Shown: piece after piece, positions 8,689-17,977 of the stretch
Layout of the letters: every line of letters begins with the position of its first letter
Position numbering within the stretch: the stretch's first letter is position 1
Source: Zopfochytrium polystomum
Taxonomy: Eukaryota > Chytridiomycota > Chytridiomycetes > Chytridiales > Chytridiaceae
NCBI GenBank assembly: GCA_025765615.1
Contig: JAIVFJ010000620.1
Location: forward strand, 1-18,775
Length of the DNA: 18,775 nt
Direction: 5' to 3'
Made by a program: the position numbers and the translations under genes
Notes under the pieces: model-generated
Database searches by the model: none
The model's input: only the letters and a program-made list of their open reading frames with translations
What the model was told of the DNA's origin: nothing

Positions 8689-10785
8689 ATGTCAACACTG
8701 GCTGGCAACAACATGAACAGGATGGAACAGCCGCAGTTCGCCACAATCCGTCGACCCCGACGACAGCGAGAAGGTCCCAAGCCCCGTCCGCGTGGGCGGC
8801 GGCGGCGGAGGCGGCGGTTGGTATAACTGGCGCTGCTGATCCTGCTGCTGCTGCTGCTGCTGGTGGTGTGGTGGTTGCTGTAACTCTTGCCGATGGTCGT
8901 GGTGATGATAATGATCGCGATGCTGCGGGCAATGGGGGCGGCGGCGGCGGCGGCGGCGGCGGGGGGCGACGGCAATGTCGGCCGTGACCATTCGCTCTCG
9001 CTCCTGCACCCAGCACCAGCACCAGCACCAGCAACGAGAACAGCAGCGTCGCCCCACTGTCGGACCACCAGCACCACCCAACACCACCACCACCACCAAC
9101 AGCAACTTCAGCCGCAGCAACAGGCCTTTATGCGACTGCACCAGCAAGACCACCAGCAGCAGCACCCGCAATACCCACCCCACAACCAGCAGCAGCAGCA
9201 GCAGCACATCGCTCACAACCACTGGGACACTTACCTCCACCAGAACGTTCACCAGCAGCACCAGCGCCACTATCACCACCCCCCGCCCCCCATCCGTCTC
9301 ACCCGCACCAGCAGCAGCAGCAGCTGCTGCTGCACGCTCAGCAGTACCACCCGTACTCCTCGTCGCTCGATCGACAAGAAGCGCACCCTCCGCCGCCGCC
9401 GCTCCCGCAGCGTCCGCCTACCCTGGAAGAGGAGGAGGAGAGGTGGCTCGCCGGTTCCTCACGCCAACCCCCTCGACACCTGTTCGGCCATTCCCCGCTG
9501 TCTGCCACGAGAGAACCGACAGTCTGGCACCCTGCTGCGGCTCCGGGGCGCTACGCGCCGTCGGCTCCCGTCGGCCACGAAGTGGTACGCCAGACGAGGT
9601 GAGCGAAGACCCCCCTCCGCCCACCCACCACGACAGCGATCTCGCCCCTCTTCCTCGTCTTCTCACCATTTCCTGCTTGATACACCCCACCAGCTCCAGA
9701 CGTCGCCCTTGTCTACCAGAGCGACCTCGGTCACTACCGGCCAAGCACGAGCCAGGAGGCGAAGCCCCCTCCTCGCACGCCGAGCAGCGTTTCATGCCCC
9801 GAGCACATACGTTGCTGACCCGGCACGCCGGTACCCTGAACACGTACGAGATGGCGCGGGCTGACGACGGCGGAAGAGGCTACCCTTACCCCGGCACGAG
9901 GCGAGGTGAGATATCGCCCCCCACTCGCGCCCCGTTGAGGCACGATGAATACTGGTTTTTTGGGGGGGCGGAGGCGGTTATGCTTAGTAATCAACTCAAA
10001 AACGAACCTTAAAAAACCCTCGGCTTTGCAATGCAAAACAACATAGCAGAGGGCGACTTCGTCCGCGTCCTCCGCCGCCGCGGCCGCAGCGTCGTCGTGT
10101 GTCGCTCGCCGTCCCCACCGCTACCGCCGCCACCACACCCACCACCGCCTCGCCAACCCGCTCCCGCCAAGCGCAAGGCCTCCACCGAAGACGACTCACA
10201 GTCCTCCCCGCGCTCGACAAACAGCTCTCGACGGCCGCGGCGGCGCCGCCTCCCGCAACCCCCGTCGCCGCCGGCGGCGCCAACCGACCAGCACTCCGCC
10301 TCTCTACCAGACCTCCCTCCACCACCACCGCCGCGAACGGGGCGCACCCCATCTCTGAGAAGAGCATGCGCAACCGCGAAGCGTCTGCCGCCGGCTGCGC
10401 CAAAAGACGCTGGCCGAGGTCGAGCACCTCCGCAGCGAGGTCGCGCGGCTGCCGGACGAGAACAGGGTGCTGAAGGTGCGGACTGGATGAGGCGGAGAAG
10501 GATCGCGTCGAGCGGATGAAGAGGGAGATTGAGTATTTGAAGAGGTGAGCTGGTTGCCGTTGAGATGTTTCTTTTTTGTTTTTGGGAGGGTGAGTGTGTG
10601 TGTGTGTGTTGTGTGAGTGTGTGAGAGAAAATGTGAAACGTGAGAGCGTGGGAGCGTCTGTGTGTTTTTGGTTTCTAGGAGCCGGGGTGGCTGGCTTGTT
10701 TAACGGTTCGTTCGTACGTACCTTGGGGTTCTGATAAAGCATTCGTGCCTGAGCCTGCAGGATCCAAGAACGGGGAAACGAGTGA
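8689..10785 (+). CDS. bZIP transcription factor (bZIP-1), multi-exon, frame-broken
   Basis: Proposed join(8689..8820,9014..9598,9694..9905,10047..10544,10761..10785). Start MSTLAGNNMNRMEQPQ follows ACCAAAAATG. The long N-terminus is low-complexity and Gln/His/Pro/Ser-rich, with an acidic run (TLEEEEERW), typical of activation regions. KRKASTEDDSQSS precedes the basic region. The bZIP domain is at about 10366-10544: SMRNREAS, then RRLRQKTLAEVEHLRSEVAR and RVLK, then LDEAEKDRVERMKREIEYLK. Removing two bases at 10387-10388 gives Asn-x7-Arg-x9-Leu with leucines at seven-residue spacing. An extra A at 10482 breaks the zipper frame again. Other frame changes lie near 8750, 9740-9810 and 10230-10330. 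Splices GTGAGC/CACCAG (9599), GTGAGA/CATAG (9906) and GTGAGC/CTGCAG (10545) join in phase, and the last exon adds IQERGNE then TGA. bZIP dimers bind DNA in the nucleus; the target is unknown. Confidence 0.78.
8821..9013 (+). other. Proposed AG-free intron 1 of bZIP-1
   Basis: Starts GTATAA and ends TTCGCTCTCGCTCCTGCACCCAG, an excellent polypyrimidine acceptor. I find no AG dinucleotide between the donor and that acceptor over about 190 bases, so the first AG downstream is the proposed splice site. It contains a (CTG)n run at about 8842-8861 and a (GGC)n run at 8936-8960. Splicing joins the GGGGGGGGW frame of exon 1 in phase with the frame that stays open to 9598. The alternative is that it is coding, as an Ala/Gly-rich frame is also open here. 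Confidence 0.5.
9014..9598 (+). repeat. CAG/CAC-rich low-complexity coding stretch of bZIP-1
   Basis: CAG, CAC and CCA repeats make all three plus frames open for most of this stretch. One frame gives His/Gln runs with high GC3 (for example HNHWDTYLHQNVHQQHQRHY at about 9200-9275). Another, open throughout and in phase with the flanking splice sites, gives Ala/Pro runs in the middle and HPHQQQQQLLLHAQQYHPYS at about 9295-9355. The true product may switch between them if indels near 9070 and 9285 are sequence errors. Confidence 0.7.
10591..10624 (+). repeat. (TG)n-rich stretch in the last bZIP-1 intron
   Basis: Alternating TG with short interruptions inside the proposed 10545-10760 intron. 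No other feature is visible there. Confidence 0.7.
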
Positions 10786-10995
10786 AGGGAAGCGGGGGGG
10801 GGGGGAGGGGGGTAGCAAGTACGATGGAGTGGTGGGGACGGTGTTTAAAGAGAAGTATCAGTACGGTTAATGCAATTTGTTTCTGTAAGGGTTTCGAGGG
10901 TTTGCAACGAGAGGGAGCAAAGGAAGGAAGGAAAATGAAAAATTAAGATAAAAAGCAAGTTTGGCAGCTCAACCCACCTCTCGACCCTTCGAACC

Positions 10996-11029
10996 GCATC
11001 TGTGAAATTGGGGCATCTGTGAAATTGGG
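10996..11029 (+). repeat. 17-bp perfect tandem duplication
   Basis: GCATCTGTGAAATTGGG occurs twice head to tail (10996-11012 and 11013-11029). It lies in non-coding sequence about 210 bases past the bZIP-1 stop. It is a local duplication and no function is visible. Confidence 0.9.
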
Positions 11030-12199
11030 GCGCTTGTCTCACTTACCAAAGCGCCCCTTCCACCCCCCCCAGGGTTAGGCCCCGCTACTAGAGTATATGC
11101 TTGCCCGGACGCGCCTCACTCACATATTCGTACAGGTGGGGGCGTTTTTGCTAGACTTTGGTGTCCTTTGATGCCTCCCTCGGTACCGCCGGCTGCACGG
11201 TTCATCTCCCAGATCTAACAACCCTCATCCCATTCCTCGTCCTTCCGTCCCTACCTCCCCCTGCTCCCCCCCGTGCGCTCCTCCCTCAGTAGATCTTCCT
11301 AACCCACAGCAAACGCCAGTGGTCCTCGGATTCCGCCCCGACTTGGCCCAACCCCCCCCCTCTCCCGCCAAAAGAAACAAGAAGCGAAACGCAACCCCGA
11401 CTTTAACGGAGTCGCACCGCCAAAACCCCCTACGTCCGTGGACTTCGTACCGAGGGAGGTAGGGAAACGCCTTGACTTGAAGCCCCGACGGGCTCTCGCG
11501 GGGAGGCCGTCAGCCGGCTGTGATTAATGGGCTCGACAACGACTCCTAGGGTTCCCGCCCAAGAGACAACGACGTCCCTTCCCCACCTTGTGCGCCGATC
11601 TCGTCGTGCTTGATACCCCAGCCTGCGGTCTGAGGACGTGTGGTTCCCAAACGTCCGCGTCGGGGGTTCGCCGGGGGTCTTGTCCTGCGTCGAAGTACGG
11701 ATGGCGGGGACTTGCATCAGTCTTCACAGAGCAACGCCTCCTCCCGCCCCCCCGTTTTCCAAAAAACCAGGTGGCAGCTTACCTTTCTTCAATCGACACT
11801 TACCACCCCCCACGGGCGTAGTCCTTTGAGACCTGCGAACCAACTTTGAGCTCTCGTATTCGGTCGGTGGGCTCTGCGTACGGTACCCCTCGTGCTGTCG
11901 GACCCGACCCCTCTTTTTCTCCGGCTCCACCCTCGGAATCGTCCCGTGCCCGCGACTCGTCGCGCGCGCGGAGCGCAGACATTCCTTGGAAAGAGAGATT
12001 GGGAGCAAGCGCGTCGAAGGGAGCGGGGCAAGGTCGCTCCCAGTTTCGTTTTTGACTGGGCGGTAAGGTACTGTACCTGCATTTGGTTTTCCTCCTAACC
12101 TTCGCAGAAGAGCCGGCGGCAAGAACGGCCCGCTGCCCCTGCCAGCCGGATTTCTATCGATGTGACAACGCTGATCCGTGTTTGTGAAATCCGCGGACT

Positions 12200-12481
12200 A
12201 TGCCAGCGTTGGATGGCCGGATTCACCCCCAGAGCCCACTGCATCTCGATCGAAACCTATCGCGGTTGCTGTTGACTCTGTTCACCTGTTCGGCTGGGGA
12301 GCGGGCGTCTGAAAGGCTCCGATTGAGCTTGACACCGAGTCAGCTTGCGTTCCTGGTTCTGGGTCCGGATTTCGGGCATTCGGTGCACCTGCAAACTGAC
12401 GGGCGGTGGGGCCCCTCGAGAATCGAGCTCTACGGCGAGCACCATGGCGAGAATTCGACCGCGTGGGTGCGTCTGAGGTGA
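12200..12481 (+). CDS. Coding-like exon candidate, unknown
   Basis: 93 codons from ATG at 12200. The last two thirds read LRLSLTPSQLAFLVLGPDFG and HSVHLQTDGRWGPSRIELYG and EHHGENSTAWVRL, with GC-rich third positions. The frame ends at a GTGACC donor-like site at 12479. It has a soluble, strand-rich look and no family is recognised. The opposite strand is also open, so strand is not certain. Confidence 0.28.
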   Translation: MPALDGRIHPQSPLHLDRNLSRLLLTLFTCSAGERASERLRLSLTPSQLAFLVLGPDFGHSVHLQTDGRWGPSRIELYGEHHGENSTAWVRLR

Positions 12482-12794
12482 CCTTTTCGCCTCGTATGAT
12501 CGGGGGAGTGAGAGGAAGGTCAGTAGGGTGAGAAAAGGAGCACGCGGTGTGTTGGCAAGACCAGTTCGTGCACCCAGACTCGACGAGAGAGTCCCCCTAC
12601 GATCCGATCGATCGGACCGCACGACCCTCGAGTTGGGCATCTCGCTGAGGGTTACGGCGGTACGGGGAGGTTGCCCGTCTGGTGCTGTCTTGCGTTCGCT
12701 GCGTCGTACTCGACCACTGACCGCTTAGTCTCCATCGCTCAGCCACAACACCCAACCCCTGTGCTCGTTCCCAATCGGGAGAACCCGTCGTCCA

Positions 12795-13217
12795 GTGGAA
12801 TCGGGGTCCCACGCGGCGAGGGTGCCAATTGCTGTGTGGCCGGAGCGCGAGCCGGTGCCGTCCTCTCCAAATCCGTCGGACCCCCACAGCCACCGCCTCT
12901 TCTCTTCGACCGGTTCTTTGCGAGCCAGTGCAGGCAACTTGTCGGTTCCATGTCGACAAAACAATTGCAGATTACGCGATCAGGTCGTCATCAGCTCGCC
13001 GTGTCGCAATTCACCAGGAAATATTCGGAACTCGATGGCTCCATGTCATCTGAATATGGCAAGGGAGAGCGGTTGCGGGCAGCGGCGCTTGGAAGTGCTC
13101 AGAAACCGACATGAACGAAACGCGAACATCGCCGTCTATTCCGTCAAAGTCGATCGGACGCTGCGCGCGGAGCAACCTCGCGATGCTAGTTGCCCCAGCG
13201 GGCCGGGGACGTTATGA
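12795..13217 (+). CDS. Coding-like frame, unknown
   Basis: Stop-free frame of 140 codons (GTG at 12795). The first half has strongly GC-rich third positions and a Pro/Ser/His-rich sequence (PEREPVPSSPNPSDPHSHRL). The second half loses that bias, and an overlapping frame (TKQLQITRSGRHQLAVSQFT) looks equally plausible, so a frame break near 12950 is possible. It could be a later exon of the gene starting at 12200. Function unknown. Confidence 0.22.
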   Translation: MESGSHAARVPIAVWPEREPVPSSPNPSDPHSHRLFSSTGSLRASAGNLSVPCRQNNCRLRDQVVISSPCRNSPGNIRNSMAPCHLNMARESGCGQRRLEVLRNRHERNANIAVYSVKVDRTLRAEQPRDASCPSGPGTL

Positions 13218-13370
13218 GGGACTGGTATGAGGTATGACAGGTAAGAGCTTTTTCTAGGTCTCCATGCAAACAACGCGGGGGCGGATTTGCGGAAGGGTTG
13301 TTGTGTCCCGGCAGTGGCTACGGGGTGCCCACGGGCTGCCTGGTCTATCTGATCGTCATCGGTCGGGTCT

Positions 13371-13372
<2 letters not shown>

Positions 13373-13410
<38 letters not shown>
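13373..13410. repeat. Poly(T) run of 38
   Basis: Pure T tract. A second, interrupted T tract follows at 13553-13577. On the minus strand these read as poly(A), as left by retroposition or slippage. No target-site duplication is obvious by eye. Confidence 0.9.
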
Positions 13411-13411
<1 letters not shown>

Positions 13412-14121
13412 TTGTTTTGACCTCCCGTCCTCATTGAGTTTGGGGAGCGCGAAGAGGCGGATAGCTGAAGCTTATGATGGTCGCCTATAGCGCCCTTGAG
13501 CAAAGTTTTTGGCCCGCTTAGGAGTTTGCAACAGGCCGACATACCGCCGACATTTTTTTTTTTCTTTTTTTTTTTTTACCGGTGGAATCATTTGTGTTGT
13601 CAATCAAGTACCGCAATAAAGTACCGGTCAACGAACAAATAAAGATGTCGCAGATGGGCAAAATCACAGTGAGTTACCGCGATGTGCTCTACAACTTTAC
13701 GCATTGTTTTGTTTGGTTTGTACCTCATATTTAAGCCGGAGAAAGAAGAAAAGCAGAATGGCGTCCGCAGAGCTCAAAATAGATCAATGAGCGGTCCATG
13801 TCGTTCCTGGAGTCCACAAAGGCGAAAGGAAAAGTTAGAGCGGTCGCGTAATGGCGGTCTGTACAGCAGTCTGTTTGTGTACATTGACATAACTGGAAAG
13901 CTGTTATTCTGCCGCTACCTTTTCTTTGAGCATGGAAAAAAGACAGGAAGCTTTTGGTTTATCAAGTCGCTCGAGGTACCCAGTCCCAGCGCCCACACGT
14001 TTTTTTCCCCTCACATTGCACAACCGCCCCCGCCAGACGCCCTGCCGCTTTTCATGGAGCTGAGACCGAAAAAATAAGTGATGGAAAGTGCGGGGGGTCA
14101 ACAACCGTTCTTGCACGAGAA

Positions 14122-14158
14122 ACAAAAAAAATGAGAAAAAAAAAAAAAGAAAAAAAAC
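14122..14158 (+). repeat. A-rich tract beside the bZIP-2 3' end
   Basis: Interrupted poly(A) on plus. On the minus strand it is the T-rich stretch just after the last recognisable bZIP-2 exon and its GTTAGTGAG donor, so it may serve as the pyrimidine tract of a final intron or lie in the 3' UTR. Confidence 0.6.
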
Positions 14159-14178
14159 CAAAGACCACCCCTACAGGC

Positions 14179-15686
14179 ACTCACTAACCTCCCGCAATAC
14201 TCAATCTCCCTCCTCATCCTCTCAGACCCTCTCCCGCTCCGCCGCCGCAACCTGCTCCTTCAGCGCCGCGTTCTCCCGCACCCAGCGCCGCAACCTGCTC
14301 CCGCAGCGACTCCACCAGCGCCCGCTTCCGCTCCCGCATCCGTCGGCACGCTCGCGGTTGCGCCTCGCTCTGCTCGGTAGGCTGGCTCCCGTCGCCGTCG
14401 TCGTTTGCCGACGCTGCTGACGTTGCGGGACCCCGGTGGTCGGCCCGGACGGCCGCGTGGGAGGAGCGCGGCGGGCGGGACGGGTGGGCTGGTGGTGCTG
14501 GTGGAGGGGCCGAGGTGCGTGGGCGTTTGGAGACGCTGCCGACCCCGCCGCCGCCGCCCGGCTCGTCGTCGGTGGAGATGGTGGATTGCGACGACGAAGA
14601 GGGGAGACGGCGGGTGTATGGCGTGGTTGTTGGGGGGTACGGTTGAGTGGGGTGGTGTGGTGGCGGGTTGGTGTGCGTGGTGGTTGGGCTGTTGTTGTTG
14701 GTTGTTGTTGTTGTTGTTTGTTGTTGTTTTATTTAACCCCCGTTTGATGGATGGGTAGCGGTGGAGGTTGGGGTGGGGATGGTGAGAAATCATCGCCGGA
14801 GACAATTCGGCCGGTTGGCGTCTGGTGGTCCTTGCCTTTCCCCCCGCCCCATTCCCCCCCTTTACCTCTCGTGCGATGGGGAGGCGCCCGCTCGCTGCTG
14901 CTGTTGTTGTTGCTGTTGCTCCTCGTCGGCACCACCCCGCGCAAGACTCATAACCGATGGCGAATTCGGATCGGGCTCTCGAGCGGTGGTCAAATTTGGA
15001 CAATTGCGCGTGCGCGCGTCCGAGCCGATGTTCCACATCGCGATGATAGCCGCCGTAGCCCCCCAGCCGCCACCGCGTCATAGCTCCAAGGCGATGGGTG
15101 CGGCGGGGTCGGGGAGGGCTCCAATCGGAAGTGGCCACCGCTCGCGTCGTGGTGGCGGTGGTGATTGCCTGTGGAATGGCGCGGCGTGGAGGGGGAACGG
15201 GGAGTTGGATTTGACAACTCGCGAAAGATAATGCCGAGGGCCGGAACGCCAGATTGCCCCCTAAACAAAAACGCACACACACCAACACACAGAGCGCAAT
15301 CTCACCCTGCACGGCCCGCTCCCCCCACCCCGCCGCCGCCGCCGCCGCGCCTGGGTCGCCGGGCCGCGGGTCGGTGTTAAAAGTGAGACGTGCGAGGCTC
15401 GCGCAGATAGTCCCGGCCCCCGAACGTCAGCCAGATCTCGCCGTGGTCGCCGCCGACTTCGCGATGGCCGTGGTGGTCGCTGGGGGTCCAAGCGAAAGTG
15501 CGCGGCGCAGGCAGGGTGAGTGGCGGTGGTGGTGGTGGTGGCTGGTGCTGCTTCAAGCGTCGGCCGCTGCCTTGAGGGCGGGGGCGTGTACTTGTGGTTG
15601 TAGTGGGGCGCGAGTCTGTCCTCGCCCTGCTCGTGTTCGTGTGGGGATCCCTTGGGCGGCTCGCGAGGTGACATTTCCGACGACAT
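14179..15686 (-). CDS. bZIP transcription factor (bZIP-2), paralogue of bZIP-1, frame-broken
   Basis: ATG at 15686 (MSSEMSPREPPKGSPHEHEQ). Proposed introns are 15305..15261 (GTGAGA...TTTAG, 45 nt), 14865..14822 (GTAAAG...CACCAG, 44 nt) and 14737..14689 (GTTAAA...AACAG, 49 nt). A weaker GTCTCA...CCCAG intron may lie near 15387-15349. Text along the gene: RTFAWTPSDHHGHREVGGDH, HFRLEPSPTPPHPSPWSYDA, DEEQQQQQQQQRAGASPSHE, PAELSPAMISHHPHPNLHRY, SQSTISTDDEPGGGGG, SVSKRPRTSAPPPAP. The bZIP domain is about 14365-14190: RNRE, CRRMRERKRALVESLREQVA, VRENAALKEQVAAAERERV, ERMRREIEY. With one base restored near 14350 it gives Asn-x7-Arg-x9-Leu and heptad leucines. Further frame changes lie in C/G runs near 15580 and 15058, between 15000 and 14950, and three within the zipper and tail. 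It ends at a GTTAGT donor; no final exon is assigned. Confidence 0.78.
14691..14730. repeat. (GTT)n / (AAC)n microsatellite within a bZIP-2 intron
   Basis: Trinucleotide repeat that fills nearly all of the proposed 49-nt intron 14737-14689. If it were not spliced it would encode Thr/Asn/Gln runs. Splicing it out joins the flanking frames in phase. Confidence 0.75.
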
Positions 15687-16928
15687 TTCAATTTCTTTTT
15701 TCTTGTTTTTCGCTCTGATCTTCGCGGCCTGTGGGTGGGCAAACTATCGGAATAGTGGCTTTAACCAGGGTTCCAAACGAAAAAGAAACTGAGTTGATTA
15801 TTATGATAGTAGAGTGACACAGTATTTGGTGCGGTTGTCGGTGATGAGGCCGTGCTGATTGCCGCGACCCCCACGCAATCAAAGCCCCCTGCTTTGCTCC
15901 TATCAGAAGAATCCTTGCAGCCCCAACCACTACCCCCACCAGATCGTCTTCGCCACCCATCGCGACCGCAGATGTCGAATAAATTGTATCTTTCCGTCGC
16001 AGTTTGTCCCCCCGAAGTATTATTATGCATAAATATTGTAATAGTCACCGAGTTGCAAGCAGCTCCGACCCAGTGCGGAAGTGCCCTCCTCCTTTTTCCT
16101 TTTCGCCCCACACATTTCAACATATGTTCGAGCCGCGCGACATTACAAGCCGAAAGAAGGCGGACAACGACGAAGATCCAACGGTTGCGTGGGGCCTATC
16201 TGTGGGTATTTACTCCTGAGTGAGTGTAAGTGTGTGAGCGCTAGCGCCCCGCCGGTCGGACTCGTCTGTCCCTGATTCCTCGAATCCTCCTTCTACTCCT
16301 CCTCACGGATCATCTCCTACGTCGCACGTTCATCGTCTGGACCCCAAACCGTCGTTTGGACGCTGCAGCTTTGCAACTTCGTCTTGGGGCAAGGAAGGTG
16401 GCCGCCGTTCATTCCTTTAGGGCGCATGTGTCGGCCTCCCTGATCTCCACTTCCAACATCCGTGTGTAAACACGCCCGTTGAAATCCGTCAACGTTCCTC
16501 GTCGTGGGAGCTGCCATCATGGATCTCAGCTCGAAGAGGGGTAGTGGGGCGGGCTCCATCGCGGAAGTCCGAGGTCTCAGCCAGGCAGCAGTCTTCACAT
16601 CCTCTTTGGAGAAAGATCCAAATTCCGCGCAGATCCCCCAGCCCACAAGCCCGACGACGGTTCCAGGATGACTATGTAACCCCCTACTTTCCAGCTCGAA
16701 AGTTGCTGCAGATTACCGCCCCGCTCGCAAGGATCCTCAATTCACTTTCAGCTCGATCCGATCCGGGCAAGTCTCAGCAGAGAGAGCTGAGAGTCGTCCC
16801 ACGGGCTGTTCGAATCAATTTGATGGCGGCGCGAAAACCCCAGCCCTTGTCCTCGCGACGTCGACCCTGCCACCCGAAAGGCGCGTGGGCGATCTAGATC
16901 TCAGCGAAAGCATCCTGCTGCCGAAACG

Positions 16929-17102
16929 ATGGACTGCAAGTGCACCGATAACGATGAGAATCGCCGGACCAAGGTGGACGGGCAGGCCGAGGGACGTCGC
17001 ATCGTCGTCGCACTCCTCGCTGCCATCAGCCGCTGTGGCTGGCCAACTGCCCGCTTTTGCTTCGAATGGGTGGATCCAGTGAAACGCGTGTCGGTCGCAT
17101 AG
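16929..17102 (+). CDS. Short open frame, unknown
   Basis: 57 codons from ATG (MDCKCTDNDENRRTKVDGQA) to TAG. The frame is open upstream to about 16820 with Arg/Ser-rich sequence, so it could be the end of a longer exon. About 70% of third positions are G or C. A minus-strand frame at 16815-17267 covers the same DNA and includes a hydrophobic run, so the strand is uncertain. Confidence 0.2.
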   Translation: MDCKCTDNDENRRTKVDGQAEGRRIVVALLAAISRCGWPTARFCFEWVDPVKRVSVA

Positions 17103-17932
17103 TGAAACCCTCTCTGCGCGCACGGCCCTTTGTTGACGGATCGAGCAGCTGGCGAATCCGACTTCAAAGCGCTGTGATGCATCACCGGCCTGTGATGTTC
17201 TTGCGGTGATTACGGCACTTCCACGCGCTATAAGGTTCGTCCAGCGAGAAGTGAGTGTGCGTAACAAGAGGTGTCATCGTGCTACTCACATTTTGTAGGC
17301 ATCTTTACGATTTAAGGACAAAGCCTCTTGTTTCCACTGGCTCTGAGATCGGGAGACTCGGACAAATATGCCGCTAAGGACAGATGAGATGGGGCCGTCC
17401 TTTGCAAAATGGCGATCTTGCAGCGACCCGCTCTGTCTATCGCCCCCTCGTGCGGTTTCCAGAGGCAATCCTCACGATAGATAGAGGTTGGGCTCGCACT
17501 CCACCCGCGAATTCTTGCAGTTCAGACCGACCGAGGCCTTCAAGGCAAATCGTCTCCGATGACGCCGAGTAAGTTGGCTGCAGTTCATTTTGGTGGGGCG
17601 GAATCCTAAGATCCACTAAGGCGAAGCTGAATTTTGAGCGGTCGTGGCCGGAGGCGGAGAGAGACTGGCGTGGAATGGGCCCCCGGCCAAGTGGGGATCT
17701 CGCCGTCGCGTCAGAGTGCAAAGCCCGTGGGTATACTACTGCATTCCTACTGGTTCAGCATCGGGCCGGGCCGGAACCGCGGGGGCGGCGCACTTCGTTC
17801 CCTTTGGTGCAGCGCCCCGAGACAGACGCTCTCTCTCTTCGACCCTTTCGTCCGGGCGCTTTGCCGCTGATGGTCAGCCTTTTCTTTCGATGATTCCAAA
17901 AAACCGGGCGCAAAACTCTGGGAGCGTTCGCG

Positions 17933-17975
<43 letters not shown>
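17933..17975 (+). repeat. Poly(A) run of 43
   Basis: Long uninterrupted A tract flanked by GTTCGCG and CCAGGAAAAC. No element with recognisable ends lies immediately upstream. It could be the tail of an old retroposed copy or an expanded homopolymer. Confidence 0.9.

Positions 17976-17977
<2 letters not shown>

Larger units (their letters stand above)
10786..14178. other. Convergent intergenic region between the two bZIP genes
   Basis: Contains a 17-bp tandem duplication, a pyrimidine-rich belt at about 11050-11400, several T-runs and scattered open frames. AATAAA motifs occur at about 13615 and 13638. Donor-like GTAAGT/GTAAGC at about 11775-11805 (minus strand) suggests a possible minus-strand exon in 11724-12122, but no protein is recognisable. 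The strongest candidates, at 12200-13217 on plus, are listed separately. Confidence 0.45.

Noticed and set aside
8692..9279. A minus-strand Gln/His-rich protein over the CTG repeat
   Set aside because: A stretch of it looks like a polyglutamine protein, but this follows from reading CTG repeats backwards. The plus strand has the start codon, splice sites and bZIP domain.
14260..15312. A 350-codon minus-strand frame taken as a single protein
   Set aside because: Only parts of it (exon 14821-14738 and a piece near 15050) belong to the real bZIP-2 reading. The rest is out of frame and gives Arg/Thr-rich nonsense across the zipper.
15261..15686. Whole first bZIP-2 exon read in the frame of its ATG
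   Set aside because: After about codon 40 the ATG frame turns into Arg/Pro/Thr-rich sequence, while another frame gives a coherent text (RTFAWTPSDHHGHREVGGDH), so a frame change near 15580 is more likely.
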